A DNA stretch of 64,000 nucleotides from Photorhabdus cinerea (GCF_011189575.1 NZ_PUJW01000010.1:124001-188000); one strand, 5' to 3'; positions 50,585 to 60,887 are shown, counted from the stretch's first letter. Made by a program: numbers and translations. Notes: generated by a model not told the origin, from the letters alone.

Positions 50585-52411
50585 CTATTTTCCTTCCTTT
50601 TCTCTCGCCTCCCTTTGCCTTTCTCTCTCCTCTAATTTGAGTTTGAGTTCGGCTAGTAATTTTTCTCTGGGAGAGGGTTCACGCTCCGGCTCCGGCTGCT
50701 TCGTCTTTGTCTTCGTCTTCGTCTTCGGGATATAGTTTCTATTATTACTAGGAACTGCATTTCCATTTTTGAATGCTTCAAATCCTGCCATGGGCGGTGG
50801 TGGTCCTAGTGGTCCATTACTTGGTATTGGCTGTGGCTGTGGCTGTGGCTGCTGCACACGTGTCAACTTTTCTTCCAGCAGCAGCAGCTGCTGTTGCACA
50901 CGCGTCAACTTTTCTTCTTGCAACTGCTGTTGCAGACGCATCAACTCTTCCTTCTGGCGCTGCAATTCTTCCTTCTGACTCTGTAATTCTTCTACACTAT
51001 CCCCAAAAAAAGGAACTTTATCATCACCATCACCTAACGTAACCGGTACATTAATCAATATGCCCATCTCACTGCTATTTGAGACATTTCCCTGTTCATC
51101 ATGCGCTACAGCTGAAATCGTAAGATAGTTACTTTGCTGACTACTATAAGTAGGGAAGTGCACTACGTAGCTATTATTTGATGACGCAATGATCCGGCCT
51201 CCACGTGCACGTAATGCACCATCATCCCACTGGATATGTTTTAAACGATATTTCCCGTTGAAAGAGAAATTAATCGGTTTCCTTTCTCCACCAAATCCAC
51301 TGAGTCCCGTTGGTAAATGCAGGCTCAACGGCGCGCTTTCTCGGTGCTTCAACACAATATTATTATTACGTTCAACCAGATGGTAACGATTGTCAGCCAA
51401 AGTGCGTCTTACCGGTGCTGCCGTCGGATCAATCTGTTGGGATAAAGGCACCCCAAGCTGATAATTGAAGGACAGATTAACTTTTGTGTCATCCTTACCT
51501 CTGTGACTAAAAGTTCTATCAGCACCTAATGAAATCAATGGGATAGGTGTATATTCCAGACCTACTGTCAGCGCGTACGGGTCCTTATAATGATTTTGGT
51601 GACTAAACATCGCAATATCATCACCGAAATATTGCTCAAATTTCAGTTTACCACTTAGTTGCGGGTAATCAGGCAGCCAACCCTGAGCGCGGATATCATA
51701 GCCATTCGCTGCACGTTCCACATAACCATCCAGTGCCGAAGACGAGTACCAGTCCGTCAAGCCAAAATATCCGTTAGCCGCCAGATACAGATAATCGCGC
51801 CAGTATTCCAGTCCGAATCCCAACCGCTGGTGGGCATTGCCGGATATTTGGGCATCGTAAAAAGTATTGTAACCTAAAGCCCAATCCTCCTGAAAATAAC
51901 GTTGACCAATACCTAGGTTAACTATATTGCGCCCATCGGAACGGCGAGCACCTACCTGACCAAACCGTAGATACCCACCTCCGTCATATAATGGATAAAA
52001 AAGATCGATTGAGCCGCCGGTTAGCCCCCCATCAGACAAAGGTAAATTAGCACGCATTTCTCCAGCTGAAGCCTTTTCTGTCTCCGGCTGCAACGCGGCA
52101 AAACCCATATCTGCCACAGCCGATTTCCGAATATCACCGCCCTGCGTTATACCGTCATCAGTTTGATGCTGTAACCACTTCTTACCGGCCATAGCCGATT
52201 TCGAAATATCACCGCCTTGCGTTATATCGTCATCAGTTTGATGCTGCAACCACCTCTTTGTTCGTTTCTGTTCGCGGCTAATAGTATTAAGATTCTCTTT
52301 TTGAGTTTCATTCACCACTAGCTCTTTTTTCTTATTGGACTTATGGCAACTTGCTAATAACAATGCCACGGTAATAGCCGATACAGATACATACCCTATT
52401 TTTTTATTCAT
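50585..52411 (-). CDS. Intimin/invasin-like inverse autotransporter
   Basis: 608-residue surface protein. N-terminal hydrophobic segment with a possible lipobox (LASC, Cys22), a 25-residue tandem repeat (54-78 and 79-103, WLQHQTDD type), then an inverse-autotransporter beta-barrel (about 120-315: SIDLFYPLYDGG, LGIGQRYF, LGYNTFYDAQISGNAHQRLG, LEYWRDYLYLAANGY). After it come an Ig-like segment and a C-terminal region rich in Gln, Glu and Lys plus PQPQPQPIP. Members of this family anchor passenger domains outside the outer membrane for adhesion. Divergent from the T6SS genes and 38 bp upstream of its shortened paralogue. Confidence 0.85.
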   Translation of the reverse strand: MNKKIGYVSVSAITVALLLASCHKSNKKKELVVNETQKENLNTISREQKRTKRWLQHQTDDDITQGGDISKSAMAGKKWLQHQTDDGITQGGDIRKSAVADMGFAALQPETEKASAGEMRANLPLSDGGLTGGSIDLFYPLYDGGGYLRFGQVGARRSDGRNIVNLGIGQRYFQEDWALGYNTFYDAQISGNAHQRLGFGLEYWRDYLYLAANGYFGLTDWYSSSALDGYVERAANGYDIRAQGWLPDYPQLSGKLKFEQYFGDDIAMFSHQNHYKDPYALTVGLEYTPIPLISLGADRTFSHRGKDDTKVNLSFNYQLGVPLSQQIDPTAAPVRRTLADNRYHLVERNNNIVLKHRESAPLSLHLPTGLSGFGGERKPINFSFNGKYRLKHIQWDDGALRARGGRIIASSNNSYVVHFPTYSSQQSNYLTISAVAHDEQGNVSNSSEMGILINVPVTLGDGDDKVPFFGDSVEELQSQKEELQRQKEELMRLQQQLQEEKLTRVQQQLLLLEEKLTRVQQPQPQPQPIPSNGPLGPPPPMAGFEAFKNGNAVPSNNRNYIPKTKTKTKTKQPEPEREPSPREKLLAELKLKLEERERQREAREKEGK

Positions 52412-52727
52412 AAGCGCTTTTATTTAAATATCATTATATTAGAAATAGATTCAAACACCGCCATACCACCAAATAAAAAAGGCAATGCTATTCTTCACAT
52501 TAATTACTCATTTTATATCCTTACTTTCGCGGGAAGTATTCCGAAATACAATTCTCATTAAAATCAGTCAAAACCCTTATTTTTCTGCGTCAAAGAAAAC
52601 AACAATATTAATATTTTCATTACATCACCCATTAACAGAAATAAGGTTAATACCTTATTGGTTATATTTCCTTATTTGCTAATCTATCTGACAGAAATAG
52701 CAACACATTAATTTGGTAGGTGATGAT
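52412..52727. other. Divergent intergenic region between the invasin-like and T6SS genes
   Basis: About 316 bp, AT-rich, expected to carry promoters for the invasin-like gene (minus) and the T6SS operon (plus). The ribosome site TAGGTGATGAT precedes the first T6SS gene. No clear -35/-10 or operator could be singled out. Confidence 0.45.
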
Positions 52728-53120
52728 ATGTTTGCAAACTGCCAACTTTTCGGTATGGATCTGGCATTTCCAGATGTCTGTATGACACCTTTACCTGTAC
52801 CCGTGCCCGTTCCATATCCCAATATGACACTGGGCCTCATGGCAACTCCTCACACTTATAAAGTGCTGTTTATGGGAATGCCTGCGCATAATATGGCGAC
52901 ACTGACTAATTCAAGTTTTGGTGACAATCCTGGCGTTAATCTCGGTGTTGTTTCCGGTACCGTAATGGGACCTTCACGCCATTTAATCGGCTCGTTTACC
53001 ACGTTAATTAAGGGGTTTCCTGCTACACGCGTCACCAGTCTGAGCTTACAAAACAGCACTAACATGATTGGCATGCGTTTAATTCCCAGTCAGCTTAAGG
53101 TACTCCTGCTGGGACTGTGA
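52728..53120 (+). CDS. PAAR-like DUF4150 protein (T6SS spike tip)
   Basis: 130-residue protein beginning MFANCQLFGMDLAFPDVC, with the VPVPYPNMTLG and NPGVNLGVVSGTVMGPSRH stretches of the DUF4150 (PAAR-like) family. PAAR and PAAR-like proteins cap the VgrG spike and often carry or recruit effectors; this one is a stand-alone tip domain without an effector extension. First gene of the T6SS block and 13 bp upstream of tssJ. Confidence 0.82.
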   Translation: MFANCQLFGMDLAFPDVCMTPLPVPVPVPYPNMTLGLMATPHTYKVLFMGMPAHNMATLTNSSFGDNPGVNLGVVSGTVMGPSRHLIGSFTTLIKGFPATRVTSLSLQNSTNMIGMRLIPSQLKVLLLGL

Positions 53121-53133
53121 TGGAGGACTTTCT

Positions 53134-53661
53134 ATGCTGCTTTTATCTTGCCATAAAAGTCACTGTTTTTTTGCCTTTATTCTACTGAGCATACTGCTGA
53201 GTGTCGGTTGTTCTACAAATAAAGTGGAAAAAAATATTCCATACACAATTAAATTCCAGGCACATGGCGATATTAACAACAGCGCCCCATTAAAATTAAA
53301 TATATTATTATTAAGTGATCCAGATAAATTTAATCAGGCTGATATCGGGTCTTTACAAGAAAATACCCATTCAACTCTGGATAATACTGTACTTTGTCAA
53401 AAATCAATCTTCTTACTGCCGACAAAAGAACAAAATGGTATCAGTATTACCATTAATACACCGTCAACGGAAAAATATATTGCTATTTGGGCCGAATATC
53501 AGAGTATTAGCGACAAACAATGGCGGATCGTTATTCCTCTATCATCGTTTCCAACAGCACCTTATTTATCGGTTTTGAATCCCTTTTCATCCTCTGAGCT
53601 TTATCAGTTGATTACCGTTACTTCGCACGGATTACAGATTGCATCTGCGTCCGCTCAATGA
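53134..53661 (+). CDS. tssJ: T6SS lipoprotein TssJ
   Basis: 175-residue outer-membrane lipoprotein of the T6SS membrane complex. The signal peptide ends in lipobox LSVGC (Cys26). The remainder is a small beta-sandwich-type protein with PLKLNILLLSDPDKFNQADI near residue 50, typical of TssJ/VasD. The start has a strong GGAGGAC site. It precedes tssK and tssL in the common gene order, and binds the periplasmic part of TssM. Confidence 0.85.
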   Translation: MLLLSCHKSHCFFAFILLSILLSVGCSTNKVEKNIPYTIKFQAHGDINNSAPLKLNILLLSDPDKFNQADIGSLQENTHSTLDNTVLCQKSIFLLPTKEQNGISITINTPSTEKYIAIWAEYQSISDKQWRIVIPLSSFPTAPYLSVLNPFSSSELYQLITVTSHGLQIASASAQ

Positions 53662-53686
53662 ATCACGCATGCTCAGGAGATCACCT

Positions 53687-55036
53687 ATGAAAAATGCACA
53701 CAAAGTTCTCTGGATGGAAGGCATGTTTTTACGACCTCACCATTTTCAACAGGCAGATGAGTATGTGGATGCACGCCTGCGTCAATGGGGAGCTTTGCAA
53801 CGAGCCTACAATTGGGGGTTTTCATCATTAAAAATCGATGAAAGCCAGCTTGCTCTGGGAAAAATTTCACTGCTGGCGGCCAGCGGTATTATGCCTGATG
53901 GCACCAGTTTTGAATTTACTGAAACCAATGAGACTCCACCCGCATTAGCAATCAGCGCTTCATTACATTCGCAAATTATAACCTTAGCTATACCGGCATA
54001 TCTGACCGGACGTGAATCCGTCAGTTTCGATGACGCATCCAATTCTTTGGCTCGTTATCAGGCATTTGAAAAAGAGGTCAACGACATCAACTCGCTGACA
54101 CTTAGCAGTACGACCTTACATTGCGGGAGATTACGCCTGCGTCTGCTACCAGAAAATGAGTTGAACGGTGAATGGATTGCAATGGGAGTCCTGCGGGTTT
54201 TAGAAAAAAATCAGGATGGCATTGTCATTCTGGATACGGGATATATTCCACCGTTGCTTAACTGTTGGGTAAGCCCGTTATTACAGAACATAACTCATGA
54301 TCTGTATGGTCTGTTACTGCAACGCAGCCGACAGCTTAGCCGTCATCTGCAATGTAATGGTTCTTGCACCAGTGATTTATTACGACTGGCGCTCTTAAAC
54401 CGTTTTAGCGCGCAGCTTCAACACATCATGCATCTGCCTCAACAGGCACCCGAAATGCTTTTTCTCATCTGGATCAGCTATGCACTGGAAATGAGTTCTT
54501 TCCAGTCGCCTTATACACTGGAGGGAGAGTTACCCCGCTACAATCATCTGGATATTGGTGGTTGCTTCACCCGCCTCTGTACTTTACTGCAACGCAGCTT
54601 GTCCATTGTGCTGGAAGAGCATGTTGTATCACTGCCCCTGACCAAACGCCTGCCCGGACTGAGCGTAGCATCACTACCAGAACAGATGAATCTGGATGAT
54701 TACCACTTCATCTTAGTCGTGAAGTCTGAGATGGAGCATGACTCTTTTATGGCTCACTTTCCGGCCCAAATCAAAATCGCGCCCGCTGATCGCATACGTG
54801 ATCTGGTGCGCCTGCAATTGCCAGGTATTGCCCTACGCCACTTGGTACAGATCCCCAGACAACTTCCCTATCAAAATGGGCATTGCTACTTCAAATTGGA
54901 ATTAGACAGTGAAACTGAACAGTCGCTGGGAAAATCCGGGGTGTTTGCCTTTTATATTGCTGGTGAGTTTCCCGGTCTGAAAATGGCATTTTGGGCACTT
55001 AAACGTCTGTCTGATGAGGAGGAAATGAACCTATGA
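53687..55036 (+). CDS. tssK: T6SS baseplate protein TssK
   Basis: 449-residue baseplate subunit that links the wedge to the TssJLM membrane complex. It starts MKNAHKVLWMEGMFLRPHHFQQ, the hallmark TssK N-terminus. The ATG at 53687 has CAGGAGATCACCT upstream; the longer frame from 53639 overlaps tssJ. Its stop overlaps the tssL start by 4 bp (ATGA). Confidence 0.93.
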   Translation: MKNAHKVLWMEGMFLRPHHFQQADEYVDARLRQWGALQRAYNWGFSSLKIDESQLALGKISLLAASGIMPDGTSFEFTETNETPPALAISASLHSQIITLAIPAYLTGRESVSFDDASNSLARYQAFEKEVNDINSLTLSSTTLHCGRLRLRLLPENELNGEWIAMGVLRVLEKNQDGIVILDTGYIPPLLNCWVSPLLQNITHDLYGLLLQRSRQLSRHLQCNGSCTSDLLRLALLNRFSAQLQHIMHLPQQAPEMLFLIWISYALEMSSFQSPYTLEGELPRYNHLDIGGCFTRLCTLLQRSLSIVLEEHVVSLPLTKRLPGLSVASLPEQMNLDDYHFILVVKSEMEHDSFMAHFPAQIKIAPADRIRDLVRLQLPGIALRHLVQIPRQLPYQNGHCYFKLELDSETEQSLGKSGVFAFYIAGEFPGLKMAFWALKRLSDEEEMNL

Positions 55037-56196
55037 ATCATAACTACCGTAACCCATTGGTACAGGCTGCTTATCCACTGTTAAATGCTATGTCACATAT
55101 TCGCCACACAGCAAAACCAGAGGATTCCAGTCAGTTACGCCAACAACTGATTGGTGAAATGTATCGCTTTGAAAAACAGTGTCAGCAAGAGGGATTTAGC
55201 TACGAAACTATTCTCGGCGCCCGTTATTGTCTGTGCACATGTTTAGATGAAACAGTTGCATTGACCTCCTGGGGAAGCGATAGCATATGGTCAGGTAATG
55301 GCCTGTTGGTGACATTCCATAAAGAGAGCAGTGGTGGTGAGAAGTTTTTCAAACTATTGGATATGTTGCTGCAACAACCGGCCAAACATATCGATTTACT
55401 CGAACTGTTCTACTTTTGTCTGTTACTGGGGTTTGGTGGTCGTTATCGCTTGATTGATAACGGCCTGGCTCAATTAGAAACCCTAATCCAGCGCCTGGCA
55501 ATACGTCTGCGTCAAGTGAGAGGCGAATATTCCTCGGCATTAAGCGCTCTTCCGCCTCTTCCAGTCAACACACATCAGACATCACGGTTAGCCCATTTTT
55601 TGGTGTTTTGCTCGCTATCTGGAGTACTACTGACTGGTTTACTCTACATCGGGTTAAACACCCGGCTTAATCAGCAGACAGAACCCGTGTTGACATCTAT
55701 ATACGACCTGCCACTACCAGAAGCTGCATCACCGGTTGAAAGTTTCTCTATAGCTCATCTGCGACAGGTTCTGCAACCGATGATTGCACAGCAGGACATC
55801 ACCGTCAGCCAGAATGCAGATAATATCAGCGTAACCCTGCAAGGCGGCGATTTATTTGCTTCCGCATCGGCAACACTTAATCCACTCTATCAGATACCTC
55901 TCCAAGAGCTTGCCAAACAACTGAACCTGACGACTGGAAAGGTTATCGTTCGCGGACACAGTGATAATCAGCCTATTCATACACATACCTATTCCTCTAA
56001 CTATGCACTGTCACTGGCGCGAGCAAAAACGGTGGCGCAACAGTTACGCACCAACCTGCTCCAGCCACAACGGCTACAGGTTGAAAGTGCTGGCGCAGAA
56101 GCACCTTTAGTCCCCAACACCACCGCCAAGAATCGGGCTTTGAACCGCCGTATTGAAATTATTTTCAACACCAAGCCGGATAATTCAGGCCAATAG
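55033..56196 (+). CDS. tssL: T6SS protein TssL with C-terminal OmpA-like domain
   Basis: 387 residues. The N-terminal DotU-type cytoplasmic domain (about 1-175) has ARYCLCTCLDETVALTSWG and LLGFGGRYRL. A single membrane helix (about 185-205) follows, then a periplasmic OmpA/MotB-like peptidoglycan-binding domain ending in NRALNRRIEIIF. The fused OmpA domain is present in many but not all TssL proteins and anchors the complex to the cell wall. Translationally coupled to tssK. Confidence 0.93.
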   Translation: MNHNYRNPLVQAAYPLLNAMSHIRHTAKPEDSSQLRQQLIGEMYRFEKQCQQEGFSYETILGARYCLCTCLDETVALTSWGSDSIWSGNGLLVTFHKESSGGEKFFKLLDMLLQQPAKHIDLLELFYFCLLLGFGGRYRLIDNGLAQLETLIQRLAIRLRQVRGEYSSALSALPPLPVNTHQTSRLAHFLVFCSLSGVLLTGLLYIGLNTRLNQQTEPVLTSIYDLPLPEAASPVESFSIAHLRQVLQPMIAQQDITVSQNADNISVTLQGGDLFASASATLNPLYQIPLQELAKQLNLTTGKVIVRGHSDNQPIHTHTYSSNYALSLARAKTVAQQLRTNLLQPQRLQVESAGAEAPLVPNTTAKNRALNRRIEIIFNTKPDNSGQ

Positions 56197-56212
56197 GCAG
56201 GAGAGAAAGAAA

Positions 56213-59200
56213 ATGTTAAGAGCATTTATCGCCATCATCACTAATCGCCTGTTTTGGGGGGCGCTGATCGTTGCCGCATTGTGTCTGCTTATCTGGATTA
56301 TGGGACCATTTATCGCCATTGGTGATCTGCATCCACTGGTAACCGAAGTCCAACGCCAAATCGCTATCACTGCCCTAATTTCGCTGTGGTTACTGCTACG
56401 GCTGTTACCTTTTCTCTATCAAGTGTGGACAAATGCTTGTTTGCGCCGGCGCTTACACCATGTCAGCAATGTCACACCGACAACCCGAAGTGCTTCTCAA
56501 TCCCTCTCTGACAACTTTAAACAGGCGGCAGCCCTGATTAAACGCGGGCTGCGTCTGAATGGCGAACAACTTACTACACGCCTTGGCAAATTCTATCTCT
56601 ATCGCCTGCCCTGGTATCTGGTTTTGGGTACCAAAGGATGCGGTAAAGATAAAGCTCTGCTAAATTCAGGGTTAGACTTCTACCACACAACCTATCCAAG
56701 CCAGTTCGCTTTTCCTGAAACCAATGCCGAATCGCACTGTTCATGGTATTTCACCCTTCAAGGCGTCATTCTTAGCCCCGCAGGGGAGTACCTGAAGGAA
56801 GGCAACCCTTTATGGCAGACCTTATTGAAACTGCTAAAACGTTATCGTCCACGTCAGCCAATCAACGCCGTTATTCTGACAATCAGCGTGCAAGATCTGC
56901 TGCAACAAGATAATGACGCACAATATCATCAGGCTTTATTACTGCGTAAGAGACTGATGGATTTGCGTTTGCAATTGAAAATTGACTTTCCGGTCTACGT
57001 GATGATCACCAAAGCCGACTTGCTCCCTGGGTTTAGTAGCTACTTCAACAGTTTTTATGGTGAAGAATTGGATCAGGTCTGGGGTTTTACATTTCCCTGG
57101 GAACAGGAGTTGCATTCCCATAACGATTTACAACAGATACTGGATAAGCAATATAACCATTTGCAACAGCGTCTGGACGCGGCACTAGCGGATACCTTAA
57201 TAGCCCAACAGGATATTACTCAGCGGGAACAAAGCTTTGCCTTCCCGCAAGCATTCGCCACCTTACGCCCGGTCTTGATGCGTTATCTGAGTATTATTTT
57301 TGCCACTTCTGGCTTTGATCGTCCATGGTTACCACATGGTCTCTATTTCACCAGTGCTAACCAAAAGCATGGGGAATTTCAGCACAGTAATGGAGCTACG
57401 CAAGATAATCTGTTTGATTACAGTTATGCGCTTTCCTCTGTTACCAATAGCGATGGTGAAACAACTAACCGGACTGCCCGTAGTTACTTTCTAAGACAGT
57501 TATTCCAAAAAGTCATTTTGGCTGAGAGTGGACTGGCTGGTATCAATCGCATGTACGAATTGCGCCGGCGCTTTATGCTGCTGACCGGATGTAGCCTGTT
57601 ACTCAGTCTAATGGCCGGGATCTGCTTACTGTTACTGACAAGTTACCACAATAACAATGACTATTTGGAGCAAATTGCGGCCCGACTTCCGCTACTGGAA
57701 CAACAGGGTCAGGCGCTGAACAAGCCATCAGATCGCGATCTACCACACTTGATCCAGTATCTGACACAGCTACAGTCACTGACAGCAAATCAGCAAATTA
57801 ATCCAGACAGCCCGCCGCTTGTTTACGGTATGGGATTGTATCAAGGCCCCCAACTGAACAGTGCCAGCTACCCGGTTTATCAGCATGCGTTAAAGAATTT
57901 ATTGCTGCCGCTGGTGACGCAGCAAGTCGAAAGTATCCTGCGTCAGCAAGCTGATAGCGATAACAGTGAATCAACTTACGAAGCGCTGAAAGCCTACCAA
58001 ATGCTATTTCAGACACAACATTACAATGGCAAATTCCTTACCGCTTGGCTGATGTTAAATCTGTCTCATATTGCTGGTGGTGAAAAGTTGAATGAGGCAC
58101 AACGTAAAGCACTTCAGGAACATCTTTATCAGCTACTGAATCACAGTCAGCCTTCCTGGTCCCAACACAAGGACCAACAACTGATACAGGAAGCGATAAA
58201 AAATATCATGCGTTCAACGTTTTCCCAGCGGGTTTATACCAGCATAAAAAAAAGATTGATCAATAACGGACGTTTCAAATCCGTCAATCTGCTTGATTTG
58301 GCGGGTTCTCAGGCTGAGTTGGTATTAAAACGTAAAAGCGACTTGCCAGATACTGCGACAATCCCCGGCTTTTTTACACCAGACGGATATTGGCACGGTC
58401 TGGTTGCACAGGTAGATGATACGGTAAAGACACTTCGTGACACTGATCGCTGGGTTCTCAATATTCAGCCACAGGTACAGGAAGGATGCGACGCCGCCTG
58501 CCGGGTACGCCAGCTTTATATGGATGACTTTATGTTGGAGTGGGATACATTTCTCAATGATATCGTCCTGATCCCAACAAGTAGCCTCAACCAGCGTATT
58601 AATAATGTGCGTATTCTCTCTGGCGCCCATTCGCCCCTGCGTAATCTGCTGATTGGTATCAGCCACATTGTTGCACTTTCCCCACCAGAAGATCACGGCA
58701 AACTCACGCAGCTGAGCCAGCAACTGAACGATGAAGCCACCCGAAAATTACAAAATCTGTTTCCGGCGGTCAGAACAACTCCAGCACCACCTTCACCAGA
58801 ACAGATTGTCATAAGCCACTATCGTGATCTGCTCGATCTGGCACGTCCACAAGGAGATCACAATGACACGATCGCTTTTGATGATCTGTTCAATAAACTG
58901 GGTGATCTGTATCGTTACCTCACCGCCTTACAGGAAAATGGCGAAGCCGCAGCATCTCCCTCTGGTACCATACTGACGCAATTACAAGCTGATGCGGGCC
59001 GCCTGCCTGCTCCATTCCGCAGCATTATTATGGACATGACGCAGGGGGCCAAAGGCGACACACAACAACAGGCGGTTTCGCGTATACACCAATTGGCTAA
59101 TGCTCAGTTAAGTGACTTCTGTCGTGAGGCCATTGCCGGGCGTTATCCACTATCCCGCCACAGCAAACGTGATATTACACCTGATGATATGGCGCATATG

Positions 59201-59770
59201 TTTGCGCCAAACCAAGGGTTAATGGATCGTTTTTTTAATCAGTATCTGGTGGATAAGGTTAGCACTCAGGGCGACGAATGGCGCTTTTTCCCTTGGGCGC
59301 TAGGCAGTACCAAGCCAGAAGATCAGTCACTGCTAAAAACATTCCGGCAAGCGCAATTTGTCCGCGATGCATTCTTTAGTACTGCCTCTTCACAGCCATC
59401 GTTCTCCCTTACCTTGCAACCTAAACAGATGGATAACGACATCCTGACCTTGTCACTGACACTCAACGATCAAAGTGCCAGTTACAGCCACGGGCCGCTG
59501 ACATCCTGGTACTTCACCTGGCCCGGTAGCAATAATGCCGGTAAAGCCAAACTGACCATGCTGTTGGCTAATGGCAAAACCAAATCACTGGAAACTTCAG
59601 GACCTTGGGCATTAAACAGGCTGATTGATGCAGGAAAATGGTTTCAGGAGGACAGCATGCATTACCGAATCACTTTCAATCTGGCAGGGCACCAGGCCAC
59701 ACTGATACTCACCCCCGATAGCATACACAACCCGTTTGTTCTGCCGGAATTTACCTGCATCAAGCCATAA
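56213..59770 (+). CDS. tssM: T6SS inner-membrane protein TssM (IcmF family)
   Basis: 1185 residues. Two N-terminal membrane helices, a cytoplasmic GTPase-like domain, a third membrane helix near 470-490 (LLTGCSLLLSLMAGICLLLL) and a large periplasmic domain that meets TssJ. The ATG at 56213 follows AGGAGAGAAAG; the longer frame from 56153 lies in tssL. The Walker A motif is unusual: residues 139-146 read GTKGCGKD, so the Ser/Thr that should follow the Lys is Asp, suggesting weak or lost nucleotide hydrolysis. Walker A is degenerate in some TssM proteins. Confidence 0.92.
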   Translation: MLRAFIAIITNRLFWGALIVAALCLLIWIMGPFIAIGDLHPLVTEVQRQIAITALISLWLLLRLLPFLYQVWTNACLRRRLHHVSNVTPTTRSASQSLSDNFKQAAALIKRGLRLNGEQLTTRLGKFYLYRLPWYLVLGTKGCGKDKALLNSGLDFYHTTYPSQFAFPETNAESHCSWYFTLQGVILSPAGEYLKEGNPLWQTLLKLLKRYRPRQPINAVILTISVQDLLQQDNDAQYHQALLLRKRLMDLRLQLKIDFPVYVMITKADLLPGFSSYFNSFYGEELDQVWGFTFPWEQELHSHNDLQQILDKQYNHLQQRLDAALADTLIAQQDITQREQSFAFPQAFATLRPVLMRYLSIIFATSGFDRPWLPHGLYFTSANQKHGEFQHSNGATQDNLFDYSYALSSVTNSDGETTNRTARSYFLRQLFQKVILAESGLAGINRMYELRRRFMLLTGCSLLLSLMAGICLLLLTSYHNNNDYLEQIAARLPLLEQQGQALNKPSDRDLPHLIQYLTQLQSLTANQQINPDSPPLVYGMGLYQGPQLNSASYPVYQHALKNLLLPLVTQQVESILRQQADSDNSESTYEALKAYQMLFQTQHYNGKFLTAWLMLNLSHIAGGEKLNEAQRKALQEHLYQLLNHSQPSWSQHKDQQLIQEAIKNIMRSTFSQRVYTSIKKRLINNGRFKSVNLLDLAGSQAELVLKRKSDLPDTATIPGFFTPDGYWHGLVAQVDDTVKTLRDTDRWVLNIQPQVQEGCDAACRVRQLYMDDFMLEWDTFLNDIVLIPTSSLNQRINNVRILSGAHSPLRNLLIGISHIVALSPPEDHGKLTQLSQQLNDEATRKLQNLFPAVRTTPAPPSPEQIVISHYRDLLDLARPQGDHNDTIAFDDLFNKLGDLYRYLTALQENGEAAASPSGTILTQLQADAGRLPAPFRSIIMDMTQGAKGDTQQQAVSRIHQLANAQLSDFCREAIAGRYPLSRHSKRDITPDDMAHMFAPNQGLMDRFFNQYLVDKVSTQGDEWRFFPWALGSTKPEDQSLLKTFRQAQFVRDAFFSTASSQPSFSLTLQPKQMDNDILTLSLTLNDQSASYSHGPLTSWYFTWPGSNNAGKAKLTMLLANGKTKSLETSGPWALNRLIDAGKWFQEDSMHYRITFNLAGHQATLILTPDSIHNPFVLPEFTCIKP

Positions 59771-59780
59771 GGAAAACCTG

Positions 59781-60788
59781 ATGAATATTGCCTCTTTGCT
59801 TAACCCGATCAGCCAGGAACATCCCTGTGGAGAAGAACTGGAATACAGTGCCGAATTCATGCAACTGATTCAATTGGCCGAAGGAAAAGCTGAACAGCAA
59901 TTCGGTGACTTTATCATGCCAGCTCAGGAACCAGATTGGCGTCAGATAGAGAAAAGTGCCTTGGTTCTGCTAGCTCGCAGTAAGGATCTGCGCATTATCA
60001 TCTTGCTAATGCAAGCTTGGTGCAATCAACACGGTTTGGCTGGATATGAGCAGGGGCTGCTGTTATTGGAACAGACGATCAGCCGTTATTGGGAAACATT
60101 GTGGCCAGCCGCAGAGCTAGATGGTGAGCCAGACCTGCTGATGCGTATTAACGCATTACAAGGACTAAGTGACGGTTTCACGCTGGCTAAACAGGTACGC
60201 CTTTGTGAATTCGCCCATCTGAACGGGAGCACTCTTACAGTAACGGATGTGATGAAATGTCTGGATGGCAGTAGTGCAGAAGACAACCCATTTCCCGGCG
60301 GGATCGATCTTCTGATCGCCGAATTACGAAAAAGCGCAGCACCGGTCATCAAGCAGATCCCACAAATTGCGGCCACCCTTCAATGCTTGTTTAGCACATT
60401 GCGCGGTCATCTTGGCGACAGCGGGCTGCCAGATATGCGCCGTCAAATGGCAACACTGCATCATCTGACACAGCTTCTCGCCCCTGAAACCAACTCGGTT
60501 GAAACTGTGGACAATACGGTATATCCCTTGCCAGAGAATATGCATCCACAACAAGAAATATCCAATGGCTGGCAGACATCCGGCATTCAAAACCGTGAAC
60601 AGGCTCAACAGGCGTTGGAAGCAGTGCGACAGTACTTTCTGCTACATGAATCCAGCCATCCGGCACCATTGATGATTGAACGAATACAACGCCTGATGAG
60701 TCAGGATTTTATGAGCATTATGCGCAACCTTGCACCAGAAGCTGTTGATCAACTTGAACACTTTTTTGGCCGTGAAAAGCACACATAA
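59781..60788 (+). CDS. tssA: T6SS protein TssA (ImpA N-terminal domain)
   Basis: 335-residue protein beginning MNIASLLNPISQEHPCGEELEY, the ImpA_N signature, with PDWRQIEKSALVLLARSKDLR typical of TssA. It primes baseplate and tail-tube assembly. At this length it is likely a short TssA type; the C-terminal oligomerisation segment ends RLMSQDFMSIMRNLAPEAV. The start has AAGGAAAACCTG upstream, 10 bp after tssM. Confidence 0.88.
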   Translation: MNIASLLNPISQEHPCGEELEYSAEFMQLIQLAEGKAEQQFGDFIMPAQEPDWRQIEKSALVLLARSKDLRIIILLMQAWCNQHGLAGYEQGLLLLEQTISRYWETLWPAAELDGEPDLLMRINALQGLSDGFTLAKQVRLCEFAHLNGSTLTVTDVMKCLDGSSAEDNPFPGGIDLLIAELRKSAAPVIKQIPQIAATLQCLFSTLRGHLGDSGLPDMRRQMATLHHLTQLLAPETNSVETVDNTVYPLPENMHPQQEISNGWQTSGIQNREQAQQALEAVRQYFLLHESSHPAPLMIERIQRLMSQDFMSIMRNLAPEAVDQLEHFFGREKHT

Positions 60789-60887
60789 CGAGGTCAAAAA
60801 CACAACAGAATATCAGGTAATACACCAGAAGAACTGTTGTGCTTCGTTAATTACCCATAACCACTGATTTTCCCGATGGAGAATATT

